64,000 nt of DNA from Brachynemurus nebulosus (taxonomy: Eukaryota; Arthropoda; Insecta; Neuroptera; Myrmeleontidae), in contig JAPWDM010000008.1 of the NCBI GenBank assembly GCA_035578155.1, forward strand, positions 21,414,598-21,478,597, in the 5' to 3' direction. Within the stretch, counting starts at the first letter, position 1; every line of letters begins with the position of its first letter. A program made the translations under genes and the position numbers. Below the pieces are notes generated by a model. That model saw only the letters and a list, made by a program, of their open reading frames with translations, did no database searches and was not told where the DNA came from. Positions 1 through 11,977 of the stretch are shown here, in pieces.

Positions 1-621
1 TGATTCATCACTTATGAATTTAAATAATTTTCGTTTTCTTGGCTTTATCTCTTTCATTATTACCCTTACGTAAATTTCAAATTTCCAGTTTGTTTTTAGA
101 AAAGAAGATTGATTTGTTTCGAATATAAGAATTATTTAATTTTTTAACGATGACTCATGCTCAATTGTATTTGAAACGGGGTATATGGGTGGTTCTACTT
201 TTTAGGTCTGAACCATAAAAAAAATAGAGAAATCCATTTGGTAGATTTCATGCGACTAGAATGTAGGAAAATTATCATAGATTCGGTATCTGCAGACCAG
301 CAGCGCGGTTTCATATTAAAATCAATATTTTTTTGCGGATTACTGAATCCAGACAATAAAGAAGTGTTTCAATTAAATTTAAATAAAATAATTAAAATTG
401 TTATTTAAATAACATTTATATTATGTTCTAATATCAATTTTAAAAAAAAGTTGTTTTTTTTTGTCTGATTTGCGAAAAATTGAATAGTGTGTGTTGTTTG
501 TGTTTTATGATATAAAAAAATTGGTTAGGAAAGTTGACCAAATTAATCAACTTTTAACTAAAAAATTTAGTTGATATACAAACAAACACTGATATAAATA
601 AATATATACTTATTTTATTAC
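1..621. other. AT-rich sequence, nothing recognised
   Basis: No open frame, splice pair or repeat end that I can support. It is mainly A/T-rich unique-looking sequence. Confidence 0.5.
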
Positions 622-1003
622 GTATCCTTCGCCACTTTCATGTGTCCCATTGTCACATTCTACCGTGACGAAGGAGACAATTTTCCAACAAAATCGTTAT
701 TAATCGTAAACAGCGGTTATTTAAAATCGAAAACTTGAGTTTCTCGTAAAGCTTACATTACTACAAATAATATTTACGTAAAAACGATTTGAAAATCCTT
801 GACGAAGGATACACTCAATAAACACACGCAGCAGGTTTTCTTGCTTGATGTAAAAAAAATGACAAGCTCTCTATGTCAATCACTTGATTTGACTTTCGCT
901 TTATGTTCTATGGTCTTTGGCGTTTCGTTTCACCAAAAAACAGGACCCTTTGACCTATTTTTTTTAAATTTATAGCAATATTTGGCAGTCGTGACGAAGG
1001 ATA
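622..1003. repeat. inverted-repeat segment with GTATCCTTCG ends
   Basis: The left end reads GTATCCTTCGCCAC and the right end is its complement with one change (GTGACGAAGGATAC). Two further partial copies of the motif lie inside, CCGTGACGAAGGAGAC near 664 and TTGACGAAGGATACAC near 798. This looks like a small MITE with repeated termini, but I see no clear TSD and no second copy in the window, so the class is open. Confidence 0.4.
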
Positions 1004-1286
1004 CTCAAATTTTCGCGACAATTTTTCGTCGCGCCAAAAAAAAATAATTCTGCAGACAAATAAAATTTAACTTTCTAATTACCATGCGTAACAATTTAAC
1101 TCTCTTTTTTATTTATAAAATTGTGTGGTTTCAGTAAACTTATTTTTAAAAAACGTTATAGTTCCGAGCAATACGTAATAGGGACATGCGTTTTAGAACT
1201 GCAATAAAAGTTGGACATCATTTTTGTAAAAAAAATTAAATCAAAAATTAAAGTAAATGTAGGTAGGTCATCTAAATGTGGAGTTA

Positions 1287-1743
1287 CTAACACCGCGTCC
1301 CCAGTAGACATATATTATGTTAAAACTTATGTCGTGACATAAAAATGTCCTGTGGAGACGCTAAATGTTATAACATATTTTATGTCATGACATGCATGTC
1401 TTGACATATGTTATAACATCAGCTCGGACATATTTTCAGACATAAATTTGAGGTTTGAGATTTTCAAGATGGCAAATCGATGAATTAACCCAACATTTGG
1501 GAGATTTTTGGTTTAATTCTTTTTGTTTATTTAATTTTCTAAATTTTTTAGTCTTTGTAAACATAGAATTAATATTACAGAGTTAAAAATCCTTTTTCAC
1601 AAATAATAATACGATTTACAATTTTTAGTAATTAAATATGTTAAGACATAAGAAGTTCCCACAACTGATTATATGTTACGACATAAATTATGTTAAGAGA
1701 TATGTCTTGACATCAATTATGTCTAGTGGAGACCCCGTGTAAG
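1287..1743. mobile_element. MITE with CTAACACNG(C/G)GTC ends and 6-bp TSD
   Basis: The ends are imperfect inverted repeats: left CTAACACCGCGTCCCCAGTA, right (complement) CTTACACGGGGTCTCCACTA, both running into GACATA. The element is flanked on both sides by GAGTTA (1281-1286 and 1744-1749). The interior is dominated by copies of the palindrome TATGTC(G/A/T)TGACATA near both ends, probably transposase-binding or structural repeats. It has no coding capacity. Superfamily not assigned. Confidence 0.65.
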
Positions 1744-1891
1744 GAGTTATTAACTTTATTTAAATAAAATAAATGACAGTATCTTCATTCTGTATATAGT
1801 TTTAACCTTCCTTATTGTGGAGACAACTTTAATTTTTTGAAGGACCTAAAAAGTAGAATCACCCATATATAAAATTATGTTATACTATGGC

Positions 1892-1998
1892 TAATTAAAA
1901 TTCACATAGTGTTTGAAAAATTATCAAATTGGATCGGCTGGGACTCAAATCTGGATCTGTTGGTTACTAGCCAAGCGTCTTACCAATTAAGCCACCGA
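1892..1998 (-). repeat. SINE, tRNA-Ala-derived, 3'-truncated copy
   Basis: On the minus strand it carries a tRNA-like head (A box and B box degraded, GATTTGAGTCC) followed by the body sequence AAACACTATGTGAATTTTAA. It lies head-to-head with the copy at 2033-2306, separated by about 34 bp, so together they form an inverted pair. Confidence 0.7.
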
Positions 1999-2032
1999 TT
2001 GATTATCAGATTGGAGTGGCACTTGAACAAGC

Positions 2033-2306
2033 GGTCGGCGGCCTAATTGGTAAGGCGCTTGGCTAGCAACCAAGAGATCCGGGTTCGAGTCCCAGCCGAT
2101 CCAATTTGATAATTTTTCAAACACTATGTGAATTTTAATTAATATAATGAATTGGCCATTTTCCAAAGTACATCGAGTGTTCAAGTATCAGCTAAAGTTG
2201 GACATTAAGTGAACATATGAATATTGGTGTATGTTTAAATACGGACATAAGTCCGCCATACATTAATAATGTTTCACAGGCACTCGATAACATTTGAGAT
2301 TAAAAA
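2033..2306 (+). repeat. SINE with intact tRNA-Ala(AGC)-like head
   Basis: The first 71 nt fold as a tRNA: acceptor stem GGTCGGC with GCCGATC, A box GGCCTAATTGG, anticodon stem CTTGG/CCAAG with loop CTAGCAA (anticodon AGC), and B box GGTTCGAGTCC. A 200-bp body follows (ACACTATGTGAATTTTAATT and on to AACATTTGAGATT) that is shared with 37337-37590. The tail and the copies elsewhere mark it as a SINE, not a functional tRNA gene. The A and B boxes form an internal RNA polymerase III promoter, which looks intact here. Confidence 0.85.
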
Positions 2307-2309
2307 TAT

Positions 2310-2418
2310 ATTATGACTATTAAAATAAATAATATCTTATTTTAATAAATCTTTAAAACTGACCGACATCCTAAGATGTTGTCGGTGGTAAATCCCATCG
2401 GGTGGGTATACGGCCCGT
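2310..2418 (+). repeat. internally deleted Helitron-like 3' end
   Basis: It contains ACTATTAAAATAAATAAT and AATCTTTAAAACTGAC, then a terminal block GATGTTGTCGGTGG...AATCCCATCGGG and GTATACGG, which match the two parts of 31700-32036 with the middle missing. The final CTAG has become CCCG, so the terminus is damaged. It abuts the 3' end of the SINE before it. Confidence 0.5.
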
Positions 2419-2524
2419 AAAAATATGATTTTATATTACCTAACTGCAACGCTCATTTGTTTTCGTTTTTTTAAATAATTTTGTAGGGTTATTTGAAAAA
2501 TTTTCCTATGTTAATAGGTATAAT

Positions 2525-3441
2525 CAGGCCTGGATCTAGGGGGGGGGGGCAAACCGGAGCCCCTGCCCCGGGCGTCAGCTTCAGGGGGCGCCAAAATCAT
2601 ACTAGGTCGGTCTATATCAAATGGTCTAAAAAAAAAGTTGGTTGCTCGACCATTTTAGAAAAAATTAATATTCTTCCAGTTGTTTCTATATTATATTTGA
2701 AGTATTGAGAACAATTCTTAAAAAAAATTATCTTGAACCGTTTAAGCGTGGTAGCCATTTTTGTTTTCCAATTTGCGCTGATTTTTGTGTTTGCAGCCAT
2801 TTATACCAAAGCACATATTTTATAAACCGTTCATCCTAAAAGGTTGAAATAAAAACCATTTTAAAGGTAATAAATGTCTCTTTATATTAAGTGATGTCCA
2901 TATTTAACCTATTTTCGTCCCTTCCATAAGAAAACTTTACCTAAAGTTGGATATCAAAATTTAGCAAAATTCACTTTTTGAACATTTTTTTTTCTTATAG
3001 AAGGAATGTTTTAAACCTCTTAGTATTTTTTATGAGAATAGCTGTATACGGGTACATCTATCCATTATGAAACAAATACACACTATTTTAATTGTGAAAC
3101 TTGTATCCTTTAATTTTTACAAACTTCCGAAAACTGACTTTTTTCCAAATTTTGGAAATTTGCGCCCCTGTATCTCTGATGGGGCTGGTGATAAAATTTT
3201 GAAATTTGCACAACTTGTAGTGCTTTCGGAGTAGATTTATTAAAATAAAAAATCAACTTGTACCTATATTGATCCTTTACAGGACCCTCAATTTTTATCA
3301 TTGCCGTAACGAGAAAAATAGGAGTTTTGTAAAGGACTTATACACTTATGAGTTTTTTAACAACTTATGTCAAACGCTGGAGAGGGGGGCGCCATTTTCA
3401 AGTTTTTACCCCGGTTCTAAAAAATTGTAGATCCGGGGCTG
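2525..3441 (+). mobile_element. hAT-like non-autonomous element, family 1 (full copy)
   Basis: The ends are CAGGCCTGGATCTAG and its complement CAGCCCCGGATCTAC, flanked by a perfect 8-bp TSD GGTATAAT (2517-2524, 3442-3449). Just inside the left end is a G-run and AACCGG(A/G)GCCCCTGCCCC; the right end has ACCCCGGTTCTAAAAAAT. The interior matches 62604-63425. No transposase frame. CAG-type ends and 8-bp TSDs are typical of hAT. Confidence 0.9.
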
Positions 3442-3950
3442 GGTATAATACCTTATGGGCCGGTGATTTCTGGTAGATAAAATTGCATAAGCCGGTTAAG
3501 TCTTAAAAGTAAGTTTTGAGAAATTCACTAGATTTTGCAAGGATCACGAAAAAATTTAAATTGATTAAAACATTTTTTATTTTAGGAATTAGTATTTTGA
3601 AGATAAAATTTTGATTTGCACAGTCAGAATGGCAAAGATCTTTGAGAGAAATTGAATAAATCCTTTGAAAATTGCTTTTTTAATCGAAATTTTTTGCAAT
3701 ATTAAATACTTTAGTGTACTTAATGACGTCACACTCGCTAAAAATTATATTTTTTTCAACTTAAACGTTACAAAGGTATAATTGATTCTTTATTATATTT
3801 GATGACATCATTATAGGACAAAAATTTAATTATTATTAAATTTAAGATTACAAAAGTATTTTATTTTTAGAAATCTGGTAATTGAAATTTTCATTTCTGC
3901 TCTCAAAATATGAAAATTTTTGCCAGAAATTTAAAATGGAGTGGCTCTCA

Positions 3951-4066
3951 AATCGCGGTCGATGGTCTTGTGGTAAGTCGCTTGACTGATTATAACAAGA
4001 TCCTGAGTTCGAGACCCCGACGATTTAGTTTGATAATTTTACAATCACTATGTGATTTTTAATGCG
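3951..4066 (+). repeat. degenerate SINE related to the tRNA-Ala family
   Basis: GGTCGATGGTCTTGTGGTAA resembles a D-arm/A-box and GAGTTCGAGACCCC a B box; the downstream body GATAATTTTACAATCACTATG matches the SINE at 2033-2306. The anticodon arm is poor. An old copy. Confidence 0.6.
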
Positions 4067-4848
4067 ACCAGGGGACTTTAAACTTCAAAATTGAAGTCAC
4101 AATTGAAATCAAATTCTTCCCTGCACTCTCACCATTTATATTTCAAATACGTCAAGTTTTATTTAAAAAAAACTCACTTTTTTAATAAAAAGAAAAACAA
4201 ATCTCATTTCAAATACTATTTCGGTCAAAATTACATTTTATTACATGTATTTCAATTTTGACGACTTCAGAATGTGATATATATGTGTTGATATTAGTTG
4301 TGATTATGTATTTTATAATCATATTAAAGCACAAAAGCACAAAAGAGAAGAACACACATATATGTATATGTATTTGTTGTTTTTTTTTGCTATATATGTT
4401 CATACCTATATATATGTCGGACACCAGTCATTTTCGGGAAGCTGCGAGAGGTACGAATGGCTCTCATGGGACATCAACAAATAATAAAACGAACTTTAGG
4501 ATTCAACTAACTGTCTATATTACAAGCTGGGTGAGTGGAATAAGCGGTAAATGTTGAAATTTTATGAGTTGTACAGAATGATTCAGAAGAATTCAATATG
4601 CACAAAAATTTATGGTAAGAAAAAATTTGGTAACACTGTCACCATTGATTTTACGGAAAATATGAAAGAGAATGATTTGTTGTAGAATGATATCCGTTTT
4701 AATTTTACTCTTTTAACAATTTTCCATAGTTGTAACCGTTTATATTAACTAAGTAAATGCAATAAAGGGAATTTTGTCCACCATTTTCCGAAGATGCCTG
4801 TGAGGTTCCGGACTCGAATTGTGGTAAAATTTGTATGTTATTCAGAAC

Positions 4849-5079
4849 TAGAGATGTCACCAGGAGTAAAATTTTATCCCGTTCTTAACCACGTCCAAAG
4901 TTTATCAGTTTTAATACCATTGGCGACGGGACCCAATTTTTACTCCGAGTCTCGAAATGCAGTTACCTTATCTTCATTACCATACCCACTCGCTTTTAGA
5001 TAAAAATTTTTTATTCTTTATACTCGTTAGCTAGGGCCCAAACGGGACCCATTTTTCTACTGCTTGAACGACATCTCTA
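4849..5079. mobile_element. possible small hAT-like MITE with TAGAGATGTC ends
   Basis: The left end TAGAGATGTCACC and the right end GACATCTCTA are inverted. The flanks TTCAGAAC and TCCAGTCC agree at 5 of 8 positions, which could be a worn TSD. The interior has matching GGGACCCA(A/T)TTTTT(A/C)CT blocks and no coding capacity. The open frame across it is fortuitous. Confidence 0.4.
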
Positions 5080-5087
5080 TCCAGTCC

Positions 5088-6126
5088 AAAATACTTTTAT
5101 GAGAAGTGAATTTTTAAAGGGTGACAGTACCTGTATTAATACATTTATTAGACTAAAAGAGAATCAAAACTATTACAGAACTATATGCAGAGTATGTCTT
5201 AACTCCTTTCCCAAATATAGTTTCGGTGTAGTTTCGAAGAGTCGAAGACAATGACTTCTTAAAAATTTTGACAGCCAGTATTTTTGTATCATATTGTTTA
5301 AAAGTATTGTTGTATCATTTAGGAACCATCTGCACACACACACGTAGTGTTAATAATTAAATGTTAAATAATATGTAATGTAATTAAATTTGAAGTTAAA
5401 ACTAAAAATTACATTAAGAACTATAAAATAAAAATAAAGCTACTAAGACTTTAAGTACAGCGTAATTAACACAAAAATTACACTGGAAACACAAATATTA
5501 AATCATAAAAACACAAAATAATAAAATTAAAGATGGACAATAACACAAAATAACTAAAATAAAACCAAAAATTATCAGCGCAAACAAGAAAAAAAACTTT
5601 TCATCATCCTTACACGGGTTACTACCAAGCGAAGTGGATTTTACGATAATAAATTTCAAATACTATTGCTAATCTGAGAAACAGAACACATTTTGGAACA
5701 TTTTATCCATGTTCTAATTTTTTTTATTACCCAACATCCAATCTCACTTGCTCAACATTTTCACTCATTCAACTCCCTGTTTTCACTGTGCTGGAACATT
5801 AAGTTTTTTAAGGGCACAATCTGATAAATATAATCGGGCGTTAGGTTAGTTCTTGTTATCTGGTACAGTTAGTTAGTTGTAAGAATATGTTACATGTAGT
5901 GACCGAACCAAACTACTACTTACTACAAAAAAAAGGAACAAAACTTACTGTTTTATCGGCTGTACACGTCTTTAACGATTCGTTATTGTCAGCTTGTCAT
6001 TTTTTATTGCCATATTGAAAGATTATAGGGATTTAGTTTTTATTTTTATTCTTTTTTTGGCATTACTTATTTATTGTAAATATTACATTTATTTGAAATT
6101 TAACGGTTTTCCGGTCGATTTTAATT
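5088..6126. other. AT-rich sequence, nothing firm
   Basis: There is an A-rich stretch with many AACACAAA words at 5340-5610, which resembles the subterminal sequence of the CACAG-ended elements but has no clear ends. No gene seen. Confidence 0.4.
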
Positions 6127-6134
6127 ATTATGAA

Positions 6135-6462
6135 CAGGCCCGGATCTAGGGGGGGGCAAACCGGGGCCCCTGCCCCGGGCGTCAGTTTCAGGGGGCGCCA
6201 AAATCATACTAGGTCGGTCTATAACTCTATATCAAATGGGCTAAAAAAACTTGGTTGCTCAACCATTTTAGAAAAAATTAATATTATTCCCGTTGTTTCT
6301 ACTATATTTGAAGTATTGAGAACAATTCTTTAAAAAAATTATCTTGAACGGTTTAAGCGTGCCGAACTTACGAGTTTTTTTGACAATTTATATTAAATGT
6401 TGGAAGGGGGCGCCATTTTCAAGTTTCTGCCCCGGTTCTAAAAAATCGTAGATCCGGGGCTG
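6135..6462 (+). mobile_element. hAT-like family 1, internally deleted copy
   Basis: It has the same ends as 2525-3441 (CAGGCCCGGATCTAG / CAGCCCCGGATCTAC) and a perfect TSD ATTATGAA (6127-6134, 6463-6470). Only the terminal 200 bp or so on the left and 100 bp on the right remain; the central region is missing. Confidence 0.9.
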
Positions 6463-7017
6463 ATTATGAATAAGATCTACTAATAACTCATAATGTCTAC
6501 AAGCAACACCTTTTTTTGTTTTAATTATTATAAAATTAATTTCATTCTATTTTATTTAAATTTATATCACAGACGTACAGAATGAATTTATTTACAGAGA
6601 AAAAGAGAATAAAGAAGAATAACATCTACTAGCAGTACACCTATTTAATATAAGCTGTAGTACGGTGTTATTTTGTTGACGGTCCCCTAGAGACTTGTGT
6701 TAGTTTTCTATTATAACGAAAATTAAAGAGACTCTTATTTTGACGTTCACTTTGTTTAAAATAACATGTTTTCCCGGGGACGTTATGGGTATTCCATTTT
6801 GTTTCAATTAAATTTAATTCAATGTTAAAAAGAGATAGGTGAATTTTAAATTTAACAGGGTGCGAATGAGAGAACGAGATTTGACAAAAAACTTGCAAAA
6901 TATCATCTTAATAGTCTTTTGAAAATATTTAACAACATTCATTTAAGACTTACGAAATAGAATTCAACAGAGGTGTATAAAAATGTTTTTAAATTTACAT
7001 AATTATCGATTCTGACT

Positions 7018-7257
7018 CAATGCCGGTATTACCATAAGTGCTGCCCAAGGCACCGTAAAAAATGCCGTCCCTAGTTTTCTCTAAAAAAAATATTTCTTAA
7101 TAATTTTTTACCTTTTTCCGACAAAAAAATAAGTGACAAGCAGAAAAAATAACTTTGAATTCCAAATTTTGCCGCCCTTTTTGGCCCAAATTTGCCATCC
7201 CTAAAATCTGTCGCTCCAGGCTTCAGCCTACTCAGCCTGCTGCTAAATCCACCACTG
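7018..7257. mobile_element. hAT-like MITE, family 2
   Basis: The ends CAATGCCGGTATTACC and CAGTGGTGGATTTAGC (complement of the right end) are imperfect inverted repeats. The flanking 8-bp TSD TTCTGACT is perfect (7010-7017, 7258-7265). The interior (GCACCGTAAAAAATGCCGTC) is related to the complement of 38885-39189, so the two belong to one wider family. Confidence 0.85.
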
Positions 7258-7483
7258 TTCTGACTTATATTAAAGCTCTCGAATTCATAATCATCGTATT
7301 TTTATCTTAACTTAGCTACGCTTAGGTACCAAGAAGAAACAAAGAATTTATCAAGATGTTAGTTATTTTCTTAAACAGTTTACGGTCGTTCAAGAATATA
7401 CATCAATGATTGGTCACACGGATATAAAAAAAAATTACAAAATATTATAAAGAACTTTTAAAATAAACAAACCATTCTATATA

Positions 7484-8029
7484 CAACTGAACTCTTTTTT
7501 GTGCGGTGGATAGAGACAGCATAAAAAAATCGCACAAAAAAAATATATTCAAAAATATCATAAATAGCTATAAAAAGTATAGTTCGATCCAGATTGTACA
7601 AAAAAACTTTTTTGTGCGGTTGGTCAGGACCGCATAAAAAAGATTTCATCGAAGAAACATCACTCAAAAGGCTCAAAACTTAGAAATTTCCTTAGAAGTT
7701 GCTTCTATAAACAAGATAAATCATTAATTTACACGTAGAAACATTTTATTTCAATTTTATAATATTATGAAAATTTTGAAAAATATATCTTTAACAACAT
7801 TAAATGATGCAATAACTTATGTTCTTATGCAATGCATTGATTAAATGCTTAAAAGCCGTTAAAAAGTATTTTTATCAAAGAAAGGTATTATAGTAATTGT
7901 GTAAGTTTCTTACTGTCTCGTGATTTTAATTCCCATTATATATTTTAATGGCCATTTTTTACAAACCGCATAAAAAACCGCATAAAAAAAATCGCGCACA
8001 AAAGGACCGCATAAAAAAGGGTTCAGCTG
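7484..8029 (+). mobile_element. TA-flanked pogo/mariner-like MITE
   Basis: The left end is CAACTGAACTCTTTTTTGTG and the right end (complement) CAGCTGAACCCTTTTTTATG, both running into GCGGT, with TA on each side. Internal copies of the ATGCGGTCC motif occur near both ends (7610-7635 and 7968-8015). A copy in the opposite orientation lies at 33572-34088 and a solo end at 14968. No coding capacity. CAG(C/T)TGAACC ends fit pogo/Tigger-type elements. Confidence 0.8.
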
Positions 8030-8133
8030 TACACAGAATATAATTTTATCAACTCTTATTATCCAGATTTTTCTATATTAGCTAGCTCTTAACCTTAAAA
8101 ACAAAATTCAATTTTTTATTCCAGAGATCTGTA

Positions 8134-8328
8134 TTATGGGCGCAAGCCAAAAGGAATTTTTTTACCTACATTTGCATTTATCTTTGTCTATCATATTAAT
8201 AAATAGAAGTTTACTCACTCACTCATTTAAAAACATAATTACTTCGTTTGGTTGGTAACTATGTAAATAATACAATTTGCGTTCTCCTCACCACAATTTC
8301 TGGAGGTCTCTTATGCTTGCGCCCATAA
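8134..8328. mobile_element. 195-bp TA-flanked MITE with TTATGGGCGCAAGC ends
   Basis: The 14-bp terminal repeats TTATGGGCGCAAGC / GCTTGCGCCCATAA are perfect and flanked by TA on both sides. The interior contains CTCACTCACTC and no frame. Only one copy in the window. Confidence 0.7.
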
Positions 8329-9039
8329 TAATTAAACCACCATTTTTAAAAATATTGCAAAATTTTAACTTACTACGAACTCCAAAAATGACTTATTGTC
8401 AAAAAATCTATGAACTGCCTTTGAGACTATAACTTTAGATTTAATACGACAAATTTACTCACTTAAAGTAAATTTTCGAAAACTGAAGTCACATTAAAAC
8501 AAGTCTGACTAAAAATAAATACCTGCATACTTTTTATTTACAATTTTTTCCCCATTACTTTTAGAGCGTTAAAAATTCGTAATTCTTCCGGATCATCAGT
8601 TCAAAATAATGATGTAAAACCCTAAATATTATTAGAAACAAAAAAACTATAAGAATTTCACTGGTTCTGTTTATTTCTAATGTTTGATTTATTCTAGAAT
8701 TCTAAATTCAATATTTCATATTTCAAATATTTAAATTTTCGAACTGATTCGAATATATTTATTTAAAAAATACCTTAGCTTCATATAAATACATTTAAAT
8801 TGATAAACGACAATCAGAAGAGTGACTACCTCTATATACGGAGGTGATATATACATCGTGACAAAGATAATTTAGTCTCAAAAGTGCGCGATTGAAAAAT
8901 GATTTCAATATTAAAATCTATCAAAAATTGAAATTTTGAAAAGTTGCTATAGGCTGTGTGTATTGAGACACGACTGCAAGTTCATAACGTGGTCCTTCCA
9001 TCTAGATACACCAAAACATTTATAAGAATATTTATCGTA

Positions 9040-9520
9040 ATTTTCTCCTCGTCAGTCCCTCTATTAAGTCAGCCCTGGTTTAATTCACAGGAATGGATAA
9101 CATTCCTAACGGATAACATTTCGTCAACTTATACGTTTTTTCTGCCCCTAACACTTTTCGTGATATCTTAAAATGAATATAATTTCAACTTCTAAAGGGG
9201 CACATTACATTCCTTAACGATGTAAGACATGGTTTTACCATCTATAATCGAAATAACTTGATTCAGTAAGAAAACTTACTCATATCTTTTTTTTTATCTC
9301 CAGTCCCTATTGTTGAACCGGCCCTGATTTAACTCACTGAAATGGATAGCTCTTTTAAGGCACAACAGTTCATCAAATTAAACTTTATCTCTTATGGTTT
9401 CCCAAATATCTTAAAACGAAAAATTTACCAATATTTTGTTATATCTAGCCCCCTTTTTCAAGTCCACCCTTGTTTAAATCACCGGAATGGATAGCTTTTT
9501 TAAGGAGCAACATTAATAAG
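9040..9520. repeat. diverged tandem repeats of about 130-250 bp
   Basis: Three blocks (9040-9180, 9296-9420, 9450-9520) share the order CAGTCCCT or AAGTCC, then CCCTG(G/A)TTTAA, CAC-GGAATGGATA, and a later ATATCTTAAAA(T/C)GAA. They are too diverged for exact unit edges. Confidence 0.45.
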
Positions 9521-9589
9521 AAACCTTATTTTTACTCCCACCCCAACTTTACGGGCTAGTTTTACCCTTTAAAAGTGGCAGAAGGTCAA

Positions 9590-9979
9590 TAGTGTGGCGT
9601 TGTGCCACACATCAAAATACTGAAATCTTCCTCTATCGAAATAAAATCAAAAATCGATATATATAGAGCCACCTGTTGAAAAATTATTTAACCTTTACAG
9701 AAATTTTGAAATAGAAAACTGGTTTGCACATAGAATAAATATTCAAATATTTTAAAAACCTTTAATTTATTTTTAATTAAGAACTTGTTTACAAAAAAAC
9801 ATTTTTTTTAATTATGTAGTCTATTGTATAAAACATTCTAGAACATTTCTGCCAACTCTCAGGATAGGAAATTTTTAGGATCCACTACTGGATTGACGGA
9901 GCGAACTACTGGGACTGTGTGTGTAAATTTCGCTCCCCAATAACCCCGAAGGGATTATTTGGATTACAACGCCACAATA
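9590..9979. repeat. possible element with TAGTGTGGCGTTGT ends
   Basis: The left end TAGTGTGGCGTTGTGCC and the right end (complement TATTGTGGCGTTGTAATCC) are inverted with few mismatches. I see no clear TSD. The interior at 9890-9970 is GC-richer than its surroundings but has no convincing frame. Confidence 0.35.
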
Positions 9980-10149
9980 GAAAGGTTGTCGACAGTATTT
10001 TTTCAAATAAATACCGATTTTTAAAACAGGTATTCACGTCAAAAATTTATTATAACAAATATGTAGTTTAAATATTACATATTAATCCCCTGTGCCAATC
10101 GATAGTCAGTACGCATCAGTTTTTCAGAGGCATAATTATTCGTATCATA

Positions 10150-10400
10150 ATTAATATATACAATGAATGAACCATACATGGACTAGAGTGGATTCCCATA
10201 GGAGAGTATTATTTGGCGAATCGAAGCGTAACGTCCAAATGAGAGACAGTCAACCAGCAACTGGGCAGGCAACGAGCTAATCAAATCAAATGTTTTCGTC
10301 TAACTCTACATATAGCTCAGTGGACGCCACTCCACGTCAGTTTGTCTGTCTGTCTGTCAGTGGGTGAACTGAACAATATGTCGAACTTGTTTGTGACAAA
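10150..10400. other. GC-richer unique segment with TCTG repeats
   Basis: About 250 bp stand out from the AT-rich background and include TGTCTGTCTGTCTGTCAGTG at 10343-10362. It could be an untranslated exon or a promoter, but no splice site or start is convincing. Confidence 0.2.
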
Positions 10401-10769
10401 TTGTTTTATTTAAATAATATCAATATATTGTTTTTTAGTGTTCCGTACCAAAACTGACCAAATCGAACGCTTATGGAATCGCTTCGATGTGCGTCCATCT
10501 ATTTGTGCCAGGAGATTTTCTCTGAAATTATTCGACGAAATATAAAAAGTTGAATTTTGATTCTGGAAGTAAATTGGGAAAGAGATAAAAAAATTTTTGC
10601 AAGAGCTTCATGTAGGATGCCAAAGGAAAACTTACTGAAGCACAAATTCCGCAATATACATATATTAACACTTTTCAGTCCGCGTTTGCAGCATCTGCGA
10701 ATTGCCACAACAACAGTAGAGGCCGATCACGATTAGTGATCACACAGGTGTTGACTTAAAACATTTATA

Positions 10770-11804
10770 CACAGTGAAAGAATTTGTGTTCTGCGTAAAA
10801 TAAAACTAGTGGTTAAAATTTTTGTGTTAAGTAAGTAACCCAACCCTCTGTTAATGTAACATTTAGTGTTTGTGTTAAATGAAAATATTAACAATAATTT
10901 TAATTTAACAGAATTAAAATGTTAATCTGTTTTGAACAACACACAAATAACATAATGTTTGTGTAAAATACGAAATAATGTCATAAATTCACTTATTTGT
11001 GTATTTACAACACCAGTAAACTGGTTTCGCTCGCATTTATTGCTTTAGTTATAAGAGCCTGGGTAGTGGTAACTGATACCATCGGTCCCATTGGTATAGC
11101 ATCATTGCCATAATCATTGCAGTATTGGACACTGTGCGATGTGCGTTCAACAGAAACATATCTATCTATAGAAGCAGATGGAATATTTCAAAATCAAAAG
11201 CGTATTCCTAAGGTTAAATTGGTTTTAATTATTTAGATATTAAATATTGGTAAGTTAATTAAAAATAATATAGATGGAATTTTTTTCTTTGTTTGTAGAA
11301 TTTACTTCAATTAATTAAAAAATTATGGAATATTCGGCGTTCCAGAACACATTCAAAGGGCAAAGAAGATCAGGTAAAGAAAGAAGAGTAGTCGTTCCAT
11401 TTTGCCTTCCACAATTTTTGGGTATTGCTTCAACATTATTTTCATCAGAACACAACTTTGTAGAAATATTAAATAAAAAGGTTAAAGTACTGAAAAATTA
11501 TTTTTTACTATTTCCTTTCATTTATATAATAAATAAATAAAAAAATACTAACTTAAAAAGTAATATACCAACACATTTACTAAGTAAACTTCTACGTTCT
11601 AAATCAGTTAATTTTACACATAATTGTGGTAAAATTATAACTAAGTAATTGTGTAAAATTAACACAAAATCTATGTCCTTTTGTCTGTTAAATCATTGAC
11701 ACAAATCTTTTGTAAAGATTTGACACATATGCTTTGTGTTAAAATAACAAAAAATTGAGTGGACCGTGAAATGTGTTAATTTTAACACAAATTTTTTCAC
11801 TGTG
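10770..11804. mobile_element. TA-flanked element with CACAGTGA ends, cargo-bearing
   Basis: The ends CACAGTGAAAGAATTTGTGT and CACAGTGAAAAAATTTGTGT (complement of the right) are near-identical and flanked by TA on both sides. About 215 bp at each end are rich in TGTGTTAAAAT words in both orientations, like the subterminal repeats that transposases bind. The centre (about 11000-11580) is different: it is less AT-rich and includes a 71-codon frame at 11325-11540 preceded by a plausible acceptor (TTTGTTTGTAG). I do not recognise that frame. The ends, but not the centre, match 18182-19191. Confidence 0.75.
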
Positions 11805-11911
11805 TAGAAGAACAACATAAACATAACACTTAAAAATATAATTTTGTATTATCATTTATTTTTTTATGAATGTATTGAAATGTGTATATTTCAATACAAT
11901 CACAAAAATCA

Positions 11912-11914
<3 letters not shown>

Positions 11915-11972
<58 letters not shown>
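11915..11972. repeat. (TG)29 microsatellite
   Basis: A pure TG dinucleotide run of about 58 bp. The open frame over it, encoding alternating Cys-Val, is an artefact of the repeat. Confidence 0.98.

Positions 11973-11977
<5 letters not shown>

Noticed and set aside
2033..2103. Functional tRNA-Ala(AGC) gene
   Set aside because: The cloverleaf is good, but a 200-bp body follows in several copies, there is a mismatch in the T stem and no pol III terminator directly after the head. It is a SINE head.
4258..4557. 99-codon frame, with a possible short exon at 4427-4530 ending at a GTGAGT donor
   Set aside because: The first half is low-complexity Ile/Cys-rich AT sequence, the acceptor side has no pyrimidine tract, and two frames are equally open. 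Not enough to call.
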